Assembly: GCA_002633025.1 (NCBI GenBank)
Contig: NMRB01000104.1
Location: forward strand, 556,782-620,781
Length of the DNA stretch: 64,000 nucleotides
Reading direction: 5' to 3'
DNA from: Notospermus geniculatus
Lineage: Eukaryota; Nemertea; Pilidiophora; Heteronemertea; Lineidae
In this document: positions 37,071-49,100 of the stretch, piece by piece
How the letters are laid out: each line of letters begins with the position of its first letter
Numbering within the stretch: position 1 is the first letter of the stretch
Notes under the pieces: generated by a model
What the model was told of the DNA's origin: nothing
Databases searched by the model: none
What the model saw: only the letters and a program-made list of their open reading frames with translations
Position numbers and translations under genes: made by a program

Positions 37071-38693
37071 CTGACGGATCCAGTTTGACACTCCATTGTT
37101 TGATCCAAAATGAAAGCCCAAAATACAGGCTTCCAACATAGGTGGCGTTCTTTGGAACTTGATAAGTTGGAAAAATCCTCGGGATGGAACTTTTGTAGCA
37201 TCGTTGTTTCACCACGTCTACGTCGTACATGTAGCCCTCAAAAAATTAAATATGTCACGTGCATAATGCCTGTTATATTACCAAGAGGTAGGCCTAGGAC
37301 ATGTTAATTCTGCATGGTTTTTTTGTGTAGTGATGATGAATTGCGGTCTCGTTGAATATTGCCCGCTTACCTGTTTGTAGAACAATCGAACGTCATGGAC
37401 TACCGGTTGTTTGGAAGTTATGACAGTCTGGAAAGACCGTATCTTTTGTTGAATAGCATCATACGACACGTTGCCAAATAGGACATCGGTTCCTCTCGGC
37501 GCAGGTAGAGTCTACAAAATACATATAAGACAACGATCGCACAAAATGGTGTTACAATGTTCTGTCGACTTTCATTTCCTCAACTACCTCCTCCATTAAA
37601 ACTGTCTGTAGGGCTTATTAATTACATGATACTCTAAAAAATATTTCGATTTCACACTGAGTTTCCCCGCCGCCGCCGCTGAATAATTTTTCCACTGATG
37701 TAGACCCATGTTTTCGTGTTGTTCGCTGGTGTTGTTTAGAGGCAGTTTGGCGAGGACACATCAAATATTTTTTCTGCAGTCACATTAACCACATCGTAGA
37801 ATGCAGAGTGTCAGGCATAAAACTAAACACTTACCTCAATGAACGTGAATTCAAAGCGTGGGGGTGCAACTGAAATGAGTAACGGAATGATGTGAGCTAA
37901 AGTACGATTACAAGCCTTCGAATGAAAAAAGATATGGCCTGAGAATCAATAATATTATTGATGCTCGAGGCACTATGTTTTATCGATTCCTCTTTGTTTT
38001 CTTTCACAGGTATTTTATTATTTTAAAATCTCCCTCTCTGGGATAGGTTTTATACAGGCAGTAACCTTCGTGTACACGGAGTGATAACATTCATTTTGCA
38101 TGCATTGCAGGGGTGGTGAGTGTTACCAAAAATGGATAAGCGAGCGCTTATCTATTTTTGGTGTTACAGAGGTCCAAAGAGCACATACCCCGGTAATAAC
38201 CCCCGACAGGGCCGTATTTAAAGGGGGCGGGGGCAGTTGCCCCCCCCCGAGCCAACCAAAAAACGTGGTTTTCATGCGGATTTTCGGCAAAAAGAGGTCT
38301 TCTGCCAAAAAGTTAAATACGGCCGCCCTGCCCGATAATGCCTTGCATGCCTTGGTAATACTAGACCGAGGTGTACGTTAGTATACCGGGGCATTACTCG
38401 GAGGGGGGGTATTACCGGGGTATGTGCTCTTTGGACCTGTGTAGCACACCCACCACCCCTGCAATGCATCCTTCAAAAGTCCCTGTGACGTTATTACCCA
38501 TGCCGTAGTAGGCCTACTCATATTGAATACAGCAAAATGTAATACCCAAAATAGAAAAATATCTTTGGTAATACTTACCACAACGAGTTGGGGGCTTCCT
38601 GTCAGCCGTCATCGTGACAACCCCGGGGTACACCATCCCATGGGCAATCCCAATGACTACTAAAACCAAGATGATGGCAATCGCTTTCTCCAT
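37071..38693 (-). CDS. Ependymin-related protein, copy B, partial (C-terminus not found)
   Basis: Minus-strand exons 38693-38579 (signal peptide and PGVVTMTADRKPPTRC), 37869-37835, 37511-37371 and 37236-37071 join in phase to 152 residues plus one base. Exon 4 (YMYDVDVVKQRCYKS ... FPTYQVPKNATYVGSLYFG) matches the ependymin pattern of a conserved cysteine followed by a VPxxAxxxG segment. Family members are secreted glycoproteins of about 200-220 residues, widely expanded in aquatic invertebrates; their function is mostly unclear. The last 50-60 residues should lie further left on this strand. I could not find them between here and the start of copy A. The inserted block A may separate them from exon 4. 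Confidence 0.75.
38127..38160. mobile_element. Ultra-short palindromic insertion, family 2 (34 bp)
   Basis: CAAAAATGGATAAGCG faces CGCTTATCTATTTTTG. GTGTTAC occurs on both sides (38120-38126 and 38161-38167). It interrupts the left arm of the larger fold-back element, so it is younger than that element. Confidence 0.8.
38207..38330. mobile_element. hAT-like MITE nested in the fold-back element
   Basis: Left end CAGGGCCGTATTTAA and right end TTAAATACGGCCGCCCTG (inverted). CAGGG tips are typical of hAT elements. Flanking CCCGA on both sides is only 5 bp, shorter than the usual 8. Confidence 0.5.
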
Positions 38694-39526
38694 TTTGGCG
38701 AAAATATCAAGGTCTGTCGATGTCGTTCACGTAGTAACGACCCAGTCACTGGAAAGGCGGTCACGTCTTGAAGTTTATATAGCAATTGATAACTAGGTCA
38801 GGATTCCACTTCCCCGTCATGTGCCGCCTCGTCCTATCCGATTATTCATTTGGGTATCACGCGCTTTTTAGTTTATTTAAATATCAAAACGGAATCAAAA
38901 CAACTCTCAACCTATTCATTGATTTATGCTATGCTATAGTAATCACGGGATCGCTTCATTCATGTCTAAGAATAGCCCGCACAGTATGCGGAAAAATCAT
39001 CAATATTGGCATAAGCTGTAAACAACTCGTGATCATTCTCATGCTCATTCCCGTTCAAGTTTTTTTCGGGAGTTGTTCTCCTTTTGATAATGATATCTAT
39101 TTAATCACGGGTGTATATTTACATGAAATATTTTCAAGGAGAAATTCATCGGGAGAATCATTCATCACGCGAGTTGTTGCGAAAATGTTACCACTTTTTG
39201 GCCACGTTACCTTGACTTCATAGTCTGGCGTCCGAGAATTAAAAAAACGAATAGTATGTTGCAATATTGGGCAATACTAGTATTGGGCACATTGAATTCA
39301 ATTTAGTTGCCGCTCAACCGGTTACACTAATCTTGTAACAATATATTAATTCGAAGGACGGAAGAACAAGGAATTAGGCCTGCGGTCTAACCTTGACTCT
39401 CTTCATCACGCAGAGAGTAGCACAAGAAACGAATTCGCCTGCTCATAATGATAGATGAAGGTTGCGAGTCTGGAGAATGTAGTGGAGCAACATTGCGGGC
39501 ACAAAACGGCTGGCTGCGCGAGACTA

Positions 39527-39833
39527 AAGCGGCGAATCCACTGTCGCGATTTGGGCTTGAGACAGGGTTGCGGTGCCTTGCGATCGCCTAGAGCGGGTGA
39601 TCCACTGTTGCGATTTCGGCTTGAGACGGGGTTGCGTTCCCTTGCGGTTACCTTATATGGCAATCGGAAGTCCTTATAAGGTAACCGCAAGGGAACGCAA
39701 CCCCGTCTCAAGCCAAAATCGCAACAGTGGATCACCCGCTTTATATGGCAATCGGAATTCCTTATATGGTAACCGCAAGGGAACGCAACCGCGTCTCAAG
39801 CCAAAATCGCCACAGTGGATCACCCGCTTTAGG
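39527..39833. mobile_element. Fold-back MITE specific to copy B
   Basis: Arms of the form AAGCGGGTGATCCACTGT ... GATTTTGGCTTGAGACG recur as several direct and inverted blocks. The insertion splits GACTA / TAGGCGCAGG, which is nearly continuous in copy A at about 33072, implying a TA duplication. A matching end (CAGTGGATTCGCCGCTTTA) at 39971-39990, next to an N, suggests a second or larger element. Confidence 0.75.
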
Positions 39834-41352
39834 CGCAGGTGGGGCAAACGATTTCTGATAGGTCACATCACATCAGCCGCCGCATGTCGAGATGAATGGC
39901 CGTCAGCAACATCGACAGCGCCAAATATCGAGCCGATGGACCTTGGGTTGTGACAGCCATCAAGCGCNGCAGTGGATTCGCCGCTTTAGGAAACGCTTGC
40001 AACGCCTTGTGATTTGTGTACGGCCCGCTCTCCGTCTCCACAGAACACAGATCAGCTTTTCAAGTCTAGAATAAGGGCCAACAATCATATAAAAGGCTTT
40101 ATTTCGTCCGACCCATACCCGCCATTTATCTTCGGCACTACATACATATACAGTAGGTCATGTCCGGCCGGCCCAACTTGCACAAGTGGGCTGATATTGA
40201 CGGAAAGGCCACTTCCGTGTTCTGCCCTGTCAGCATGTCTTCCACGTATCTTGTCTTCTATTTGGCTCTGTGCTTCTATATGTTCTACTTGACAGGTATA
40301 GTACATACTTCGTAAAAGCAGCAAAGGCTAGAGATGTTTTTTACAATTCATGACATTCGGAAATAGACCTCCAGCTCTCAGAAGACACATTGAAATTCAA
40401 CCTTAGGCCTATAAAGTAGGCAAGCTACGCATGCCTGAATTTACACACAGTCATAATATATACATGTACTTAGGCCTATCAATGTGTACCTCGGCCTTTA
40501 GAACGCCGTCAAAATGCTTGACGGTGTAGATTATGAAGTTTTTAAAATTGTAAACATTTAAAGCTAGTATTTGCTCGCTGCCTGGGCCGGGCATGCCAGC
40601 CCTGCTGAGCATGAACAAAAGTTTGATACTGTCGTGGCGCAGGCAATCGTCGGTGCGACCTGACATCATCAACTGCAGGCCTACTTTGGTTGGTGAATTT
40701 CTCACATCTAAGTACTGTTTTTTTTCCCTTCGGGTTTCTTCACTTCGTAGGTGTCTCGGGAAAATGCTCCAGCAAAATAATCGACTACGTCTTCCAAAAT
40801 GAATCAACGTATAACAAGTGAGTGCAAATACCGAATATGGCGGCGACCAAGGTGGGCGTTTCCCTGGTGACATGGACTCTAACCCGAGACTCGATTTGTT
40901 GGAAACACCCAAATGCGCTCGAAGAAGCACGTACAGTTCATGCGCTCATCTTACATATCGTATACATATTATTTGAGAACCACTGGCATATTTGTGTTTT
41001 CTCTGATGATGCAAGGCAACTAGTCTCAAAGGACGATAGGGACTACTGGTTGCTAGTAACACATTACAGAGCAAATCATGGTAAAGTTATAAGAATGGTG
41101 CTCAATAGCGTGCCAACTCATTCAATTCCTGCAAGTTTTGATTGCTCTCCTTTGTTGGCTTCAGAGAATATAGTAGCATGGAAGCAAACAAGAAACCGCT
41201 GGGGTTAAGGACGCAGGATTGAAGTAATGGTGAGAATTCATCATCATCAACGATTGCTTTTCTTCAATCATTAGGACTTCTACCATTATCATCATAATAC
41301 ACCAATTCAACTTCACTGGGGAGTTGGGGGAGGGTTTGGAGAGGGGTTAAAA

Positions 41353-41580
41353 GGGGGGTTGGGAGAGCGCGCTGGTGCAACGATTGAGCGTCAGACTCTT
41401 GACTGAAAAGCCTTGGGTTCAATTCCCAGTCGTATTGGCGCAACTGGTCTGAAAGGATGAACTGATGCGCTGAATGAGCTGCTCCGTAGGATCTTCAGAA
41501 AACTCTGGGCAATAAAATGTGCAGCGCTTTGAGATGTAGAAATTAAGCGAGATATCAAGGTCGCACGGAATTGATATCAT
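41353..41580 (+). mobile_element. tRNA-derived SINE, copy B
   Basis: Equivalent of the SINE at 34693-34905, with B box GGTTCAATTCC at 41416-41426 and minor changes. Confidence 0.65.
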
Positions 41581-41594
41581 TATTCGCTATAGCG

Positions 41595-41623
41595 CAAAAA
41601 TCGATAAGCGAGCTTATCTATCT
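41595..41623. mobile_element. Family 2 ultra-short palindrome, copy B allele
   Basis: CAAAAATCGATAAGCGAGC faces TTATCTAT. The left TATAGCG remains; the right one has changed to TATTAGCG. Confidence 0.6.
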
Positions 41624-42070
41624 ATTAGCGTTAATTACTCATCATTTGAACGCGGCTTCCGAATATCACGAGTTGAGAGTCTTTTGTGAGCATATGATAA
41701 TGATTAGTCATCTTCCTGAGTGGTTACAGTAGAAATGCAAGGAAACATATTATGCATTTCCAATATAAGCGTTCTACAAGAATATAAATGACCACGCGAC
41801 GTGAATTCCTGAGATTTCCTTTAACGATTGAAGACAGTTGCTGTCAAAGTGACCTTCGGGATACCTAACCTGACTCTCTTTTTATTAGTAAGTCAGACGT
41901 CTATCGACTACGATTTGGTCGATTCGCCACTCTGTAGCCGTAGATGTCTCCACCGTTGATATCACCAGAACAGGAGCAGGTCAATCAGAGTAGTGATGGT
42001 TCCGTCACCTATTCAACTCATCCACCTCGGCATATGGCTGTGCATTGCCCATCCATTTTTTTGCAAATAA

Positions 42071-42316
42071 TGACAAAGCATTGTCCCTCCAATCATTGTT
42101 TGCAAATGACAAAGCATTGTCCCTCCAATCATTGTTTGCAAATGACAAAGCATTGTCCTTCCAATCATTGTTTGCAAATGACAAAGCATTGTCCTTCCAA
42201 TCATTGTTTGCAAATGACAAAGAATTGTCCCTACAATCATTGTTTGCAAATGACAAAGCATTGTCCCTACAATCATTGTTTGCAAATGACAAAGCATTGG
42301 CCCGCCAATCATTGCT
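42071..42316. repeat. 36-bp minisatellite, 7 units, copy B
   Basis: Same unit as at 35437-35720 with one unit fewer. Confidence 0.95.
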
Positions 42317-42897
42317 TACGTCTGCATTCACGTTGGAATCAATCATCATGGGAGGTCATGCCATTTGTTGTTTTCTTTAGGTTGATACGGAGCCACCAAA
42401 TACGCGGATTTGGTAAGTCATCTTCTCCAACGAAGAGTCAGACACTCACACACACCGGAGATTGGACATTTCATCGTCGTGGCACGCGCTCAAGTACAGT
42501 TGGGTGTGTTTCAAAAAATGATATTTATCAGCCAGGAATATTCCTTTGTGGGACATACTTCTGTGACTATGATTTAGTGAGGTAGGCCTACCCTACGGTA
42601 AGTAAATAAACGGACTTTTCATTCCAGCGTTAGGGATGCGAAAAAGTCGACGTGTCAGGCCGGGAAAATCTACGATTGTCGACCAACAGATGGAGACACT
42701 ATGATCTTCGAATTCTACTGCGATGCCGAATGTTCGGAAACGGATGTGAACTATTGGTATAGATTTACATTGAGCTTGCCTCCCGGAGGTGAGTGCCAGT
42801 GCTATCGGCGTATGGTTGGTTGAAGGAAATTACATCAAAAAGTCAAGTCTTTCCTGTACCCCACCGCACCATTGCCACTGATCACGCCTGTGGTTAA

Positions 42898-43679
42898 AGT
42901 CGATCTATACCCACTGCGTGACGCCGAACTGCCCAACTTAAACTCGTGATAATTCATTGATAGCAATGATTACAAAAATATTTCTGGTACGGTACGTTAC
43001 GTATGAAGCATCTAAGTGAACTTTCACCCTAAATAACTGGATCCTATTTCCGGATTGCCCAGAAAAATGACTTTGTTGGAAAGGCCGAAAAAAATTCCTT
43101 GAGCAATTTCCCGTCAACATGCTATGTCGCATCGAGGCAAACTCTGTTGGAAAAGACGCAGCCATACCTGTTGCATGTCGGTATAACCGCAGATTTTTTA
43201 AAAATATGCTAATTATGCTTATAATTAACAAAGTTTAGCTTTTACTCCACGTAATTTTCTCTGTTTCGTGAATTTCGCGGACATCTACTTAAAAATCCCA
43301 GAATCGGCTGTTATACGGACAAGCTCCATTTGGTGAACAACACATTTCCAGTTTCAAAGTTTGAAAAATGTTTATAAAAATGGGAGAAAAACTGCTCGCA
43401 ATTTTGAAACTTTATTCTCCACGTGGGTTTGTTTACTATTTGCAACACACGTTCACTATACTGCGTTTCCAAATATTACGTGGGCAAATCAGCGGACCAT
43501 TGAATGCCAAGGCCTACAATTGACTGACAACAATAAAATCTATTCCAGCGCTAACGCGGCCTAAAATTGGCGAACAGAGTTGAGGCAATTATTATTCATG
43601 ATGATTCATTCAGTTTCACTCCACTGGGTCGCTTGGAATGTGATTGTCTGGGGGAAAACCCAATGACTATAGATCGACC
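42898..43679. mobile_element. piggyBac-like non-autonomous element (782 bp) with empty site in copy A
   Basis: The left end is AGTCGATCTATA and the right end TATAGATCGACC, a 12-bp inverted repeat with one mismatch. TTAA flanks both sides (42894-42897 and 43680-43683). Copy A carries a single TTAA at the same place (36299-36302), a clean pre-insertion site. TTAA duplication is characteristic of piggyBac elements; Kolobok also uses TTAA. No transposase frame is visible inside. It lies in intron 4 of the copy B secreted gene. Confidence 0.9.
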
Positions 43680-44236
43680 TTAATACAAAAAAAATGTTAG
43701 ATCTGTGCCGCCACTATACAAATCACATAAAACCCCTGGCGGCTGACACATATACTAGTATATTGGCGAGGAAAATTCAAAGACTTCAATATCAAAGGCG
43801 CGACGACCCCGGTGTGACAGGAATGAGCGTCCTAGGAATGCAAGTCCGCCGCACAATAGCCCGCTGTTGTAAATGTTATTCGAATAATGGTGATGGTCTG
43901 AACAATACGACGGGGACTTTGATTCCAGGGGGACTTTGATCCCTGTCACGTCCGATTTTCGCGAGTGATGCCACTTCGAAATACGGTCTATGATTATTTT
44001 GAGGCCACTCACGAATCTTATCTCTGTTAATTCACCATTTTTTTACAGAGATGGATCCCGAGTTATGGTGTGACGGACGAAATCCAAGCGAGTTTCCCGA
44101 CTCTTTGATCAACGTACCGATTTTGCCAGTGAAATCAACGCAAGGCCCGGTGTCTGCAGCCTGGCTGGTGACGTCATCCTATTCTGCCTATTTAATGGTC
44201 TTCTCCGTTCTGATTGGCCATTACAATGTGCGATAA

Positions 44237-46170
44237 TCAAATGAATCTGTGTCAGTTTTGGTGTGTCAGTCATAATTAAAGCCTGTGAAAAAAATTTCTC
44301 CGATTAACATGGAAAATGGCTTTTTGTTTGCTTGTTATCGAAAATCTGTTGTAATGACTAAGCGACATTGAATCGGCCACAGGCACTTTTACTCTGATCT
44401 GATAAATCACTTGTAGGCCTATCAAATCCCATCTATTTGAATGTACAACTCAACTAAAGGCATAATTCCATTAAATTATGTTGGTACATTGTAAATCAAA
44501 TGTTTCATTATTACATGTCCCGGGTACATGTCATCACATGACCACCAAAAAAATGTATGTTTTAGTAGATAGATATACATGTATGTATCCTTCGTTAGAT
44601 GCGTGCGCGTGTGTGTAGGAACGGAACGGAAGATATGGGAATGAGGGTGTGATGGAATGAGCGCCGCGGGAGTTGGGAGTTATTAGGGAGTTTTCGCAAA
44701 GCCCCCGAAACGTCAACGCGAACGTCAGTCCCATTTTCGATGCAAAGCACCGGGAAGTCAGGGTTATCCCCGGGAATAGGCCTACTCTATTTGAATTTAG
44801 TGATGATCACATCTTCATATTATAAACTGTGTCAATAAGATTTCAGGCGCAGATCCAGGGGGCGGGCGGGCGCGCCTCCCCTTCGCCAACAAATTTGTGA
44901 AATCGGAAATTTGTTGAATTTGGAGCAAATCAATGAAATTCACCGCAAATTTCATTGTTCCTAGCACAGAGCGCCCACTAGCCCTTTTTCCAAATCCTCT
45001 GGATCCACCTGTGTTCTGGATGACCCAAAGGGAAAAAAACATCCGTCTGTGCCTACTAAATCGACGACACCTCCGGACCGATCCCTCAGCTTTGCGGGCA
45101 AAATGAATTCGGATAAATAGAATCATGAAACATGGGAGAGCCTGTGCTAGTCAGCACACAGCCAAAGGATGTTCTGTAAGCGGTAAGTAGGCCTTCTAGA
45201 AAAGTAGCCTTAAAGCCCCACAGTATTGAATTTTATGGTATTTTCAAAATGTTAGGAGAGTGGAGGTTGAGGTCTCAGGGCCTCGTGAAGGTCTCCAAAA
45301 TGCTTGTCTGATACTTATTTTTAATAACCAAGGCCTAGTTTTCATGAGAGAGTGGGGCTAGGTCATGTAATCATGCGCCAAGGTCACCATGCACTGTAAA
45401 GGAGTTCTTAATAAAATCGCCGTGTCTATGGTTTGGGGTGGATTGTGAGGGCGCCGTTGATATAATTAATGAAGTGAGTGTCATTTGCAAGTGTATTAGG
45501 GGCAGATATTAGGATGTATATGTCATTTCATCGATTTGCACGAATCTGGCTATTCTGGGCGCATTGATACAGAGGCCTATTTTTCGTGCGACTTCAAGTG
45601 ACGGCAGAGGCAAATTTCGCGTCTTTCACGTCTCGCGAGATTTCTCGAGACACAAACATTGGAATTTTTTTTAAACCTCTCTAACAAAAGTTTAGTGTCC
45701 TCCCTTGAGCTGTGTGCAATTTCATTAAAATTGATTATTTCCTTCGGGTAGATATTGCGTGGCGGTTCGGCCTCAAATGTACACGAAATGTACAGGCGGT
45801 GTATTACTGTACTTAGCCCTATTGGGCGCGTCATTCGGAATTCCTCAACCTACGTATTTGCCGTCCAAACGGTTATGAAGAAGAAAGGAGATGGTTATGT
45901 GGCACATCTATCTTAATCCTGATGTAGTCCCTTGCATTGNNNNNNNNNNNNNNNNNNNNNNNNNNNNNNNNNNNNNNNNNNNNNNNNNNNNNNNNNNNNN
46001 NNNNNNNNNNNNNNNNNNNNNTAGTAGTTGAGGTGATGTGGACAATTCTCAGACTCAGGCAACCCCAACATCCTTTTTGGGCAGCTGGGGCCAACCCCCC
46101 CCCCCCCATTTTTGGAATGCTGGAACCGGCCTTGATCATGTATGTTTGTAAATTATTCTCTCTCTCTCAG
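44237..46170. other. No gene supported; gap at 45940-46021
   Basis: A repeat remnant at about 44850-45010 has inverted GATCCAG-type ends (GCGCAGATCCAGGGGG and CTGGATCCACCTGTG). The first exon of ALG12 should lie just upstream of 46171, in or near the 82-base gap. ATG AAG AAG AAA at about 45875 is a possible but unsupported start. Confidence 0.4.
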
Positions 46171-49100
46171 GAAATACAGTGGTCTGCCATCCTGAAAGGT
46201 TCATTCATTGCGGTTGCATTTCTTCATTTGATAATATGTCCATACACTAAAGTGGAGGAAAGCTTCAACCTGCAAGCTATGCATGACCTACTTTACCATG
46301 GATTGGATATAGAGAAGGTACGGTAACTTTTTCGTAGTTACAGTGCTGTGCGATCAAGAGATTTGTCAGTGAAAACTTGGAGGAATTAATTCCTCCAAGG
46401 TGAAAACGAGCATCAAATGGTGTATTCTGTCAGACTCTTGAGCTATTTCCTTGATGCGTATATCAGTCTTTTTGTGTACGATGTACAAGGACCTTTGTCA
46501 GTTTCAAGAGATATTTTAACTAAAAGAACAAAATTGCCCTTTCAGTATGATCATCTTGAATTTCCGGGTGTTGTACCACGAACATTCCTGGGTGCCATAT
46601 TTGTGTCAACTCTTGCTTCTCCAGTGGTTAGAATTGCAAGGTTTTGTGGACTGAGTAAATTCTTCAGTCAGTATATTGGTATGTATTTAAAATTACTAGG
46701 TTTCTATGCTTAATACAGATGTCACACAATAAAAAAATGATGCAAATTTTGAGTTCTAAAAAAAGTGCAAAAAATGTCCCCACTCAAACACCGTGGTTAT
46801 CTACTTTTCCTATAGTCCAAGAGCCAGGGGCCATTTATTTACCGGAAATGACCAGTTGTCTGATGGGTATTTCTGGAAAGGGCCTACCTTGGGACATTCG
46901 AAAATGGGGTGCTGGAAGTTGGGCAGTGGTGGGTGTGGATTTTTTAACCCTTTTTTGTCGAAAACTGGTGTTTTGCATTTCTCGAAAATATTGGGGTAGG
47001 GGAAATTGAAATGACTGTAGCTCCTCTAATGTTTGGTCTATGATAAAGAACAATACACCAAAATGTTCCTCTTGATCCATAGATTTATTTGATATATAAT
47101 AAGTGCAATTATTCTGCCAAGGGTGGTGCCCAGAGGTCAACAGGTCAAGGACTCCGCCCAAAAACTGGGATTTGGGGCTTGAACAACATTTCTACCAATT
47201 CAAACACCAAAATCAGTCGAAAATCTATCAGATACACATGGAATGTAGGGATTAGATATACTAGGCAGTTTTTAAAACCAATTTGGTGTCCATCACACCG
47301 ACACTCCATGTATAATTAAGTCTTGTATGAGGCCCTTCTTTTGAGATTCACCGATTAGACCAATAAAACTAGACCAAATTTGAGGTGAACCTAGACAAAA
47401 TTGCAATAGAAGGTTTCTTTGCTTCAGACAGTTTATTGGGCGGTACTAATCACCATATAAAAAGACCCCACTTTTCCGGGCCCGGGAAAGTGGTTAATTT
47501 GCATAAATTCAATATGGCCGCCACCCAATATTTCAATGTACAGGAAAATTCTTAACGGTTGATTTTGGACCCTATAAATGTATTATAGACAGATAGGAAT
47601 ATGGGGTCAAAGTACAAAATAAGCCCATTGCTGATTGGATATGACGTCAATATGACATAGTATGACGTCATTTTAAAGTCAACGCCCATAAATCTTGCAT
47701 TTAACTCAGAAAAATCAAGAGAGTCGAGGTACTGGATGGGCGTAATGTTATAATGCACATGTGGAACACCCCAGGAGAGTACATGTAGCTGCACTTCAAT
47801 ATCCAATTGCATGACGTAGGAATGACGTAATTCAACAATCCAATCTAACTTCTCATGCATAATCTTAGTGATATTTGTTTGAGCAAAACAAATTATGAAC
47901 GACATAACATCGCAGAGAGAACCTCATTTGATTGAGTGGCAGAAGCTCTTGGATTGTCTTACCTCCTGCACTACTAGCACTACGTCATAAGTTATTCTTC
48001 AAAATTGGTATAGTCTGGTATTGCTCAAAATAAGAAATGTCAAACATAGGCTGACCTTGCTAAATGATAGTACAAGAGCCTGCAAACATCATCGAGGATA
48101 GCATGCTGATAAAGCAACCCAAAATTTCATCATCAATAACAGAGAAATCTGATGTTTCTAACCCCTCAGTGGAGGAATTTTGAACATTCCAGTCCGTGTT
48201 TCCTACAACTACACCTTTTGGGCCCACATGCACCAACCTCAGATTAGCCCCAAATCGGTCCAACTTAAGCTCGAGCTTAAATTTTGCACCAATCATGGCT
48301 GATCCAGAAGTCGGGCTTAAGATCTTGAACAGTTTAAACCACCCAAGGGGCAGGTTTAATTTATGGATTAAGGCTGTTCGCTCATCTGACAGTGAACTTC
48401 CGAGGTGGAAACATGGAGTTTCTTGACTAGATCGAAGAGCGTGAGGAAATGGACATGGTGGATTGCCCAGGACGGGTTGTTGTGGAGAAATTAAACAAAA
48501 CGGTACGGGTTTACCAAGGACAATGCTTTGTGGATTCTGGTCTAAACTGAACATGAGATTGCTCCATCATTTATTCGCAACAATCCCGTCTCGGCAATCA
48601 ACAGATTGTGGCAGGCGTCACGTGCCATTGCAAGATATCGTGTGTGTGTGTCGCAGACAAAAGCCTGCACCATAAAACCATGCAATCAGCACTGGAAGAC
48701 CTCAGACTTCAGGCTTATGTACACCTCAGCAAATCTAAAGTGAAACTGTAGCTCAAATGTGTTGCGGAAGAAGTTGGGATTAGCCGAATAGGAGCTAAAA
48801 TTATGGATCATTTAAGCCGTGGCTTAAACCCAAATTCGGATCAGTTTTGCATACGGGCCTCGGAGTCACAATCCCCCTTACATTGACATCTGACTGTTTT
48901 TAACAATGCCTCTGGTGCAGGTTTAGAGTCCATCGTTCTAGGCTGTAGCTAGCCCACGTAGCACCCAACCCCATTCTAAGTATTAAGGTCCCTATCCTTC
49001 CCCATCCATGTTTGAATCTGCAAATATACACGATATGCATCATATTTTGCGGCATCCTTTGTGGGAGGCAGGCTCTGAACTTCCACGCTCGTGAGCCGTT

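Larger units (their letters stand above)
38100..38469. mobile_element. Fold-back element in ependymin intron 1, copy B, with nested insertions
   Basis: The outer ends ATGCATTGCAGGGGTGGTG and CACCACCCCTGCAATGCAT are complementary. Inside are the ultra-short palindrome at 38127-38160 and a hAT-like piece at 38207-38330 (ends CAGGG..CCGTATTTAA, inverted). Confidence 0.75.
37321..43815. repeat. Direct segmental duplication, copy B
   Basis: Counterpart of 31009-36440. It is longer because of the element at 42898-43679 (782 bp), the fold-back insertion at 39527 and a fuller intron-1 fold-back at 38100. An N at 39968 marks a weak spot in the assembly here. Confidence 0.95.
40235..44236 (+). pseudogene. 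Small secreted cysteine-rich gene, copy B: frameshifted, but with terminal exons
   Basis: Exons 40235-40295, 41167-41229, 42381-42412, 42628-42788, 43821-43889 and 44049-44236. Exon 2 has lost 62 bp relative to copy A, which shifts the frame into a TGA within it, so the product is broken. Exon 5 (MSVLGMQVRRTIARCCKCYSNN) follows exon 4 in phase. It can either run on to a TGA at 43938-43940 or splice at 43889 to exon 6. Exon 6 encodes DPELWCDGRNPSEF and a hydrophobic end (SSYSAYLMVFSVLIGHY), possibly a GPI or membrane anchor. An intact version would have an even number of cysteines (ten after the signal peptide). The exon 5 to 6 join is the least certain. Confidence 0.55.
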
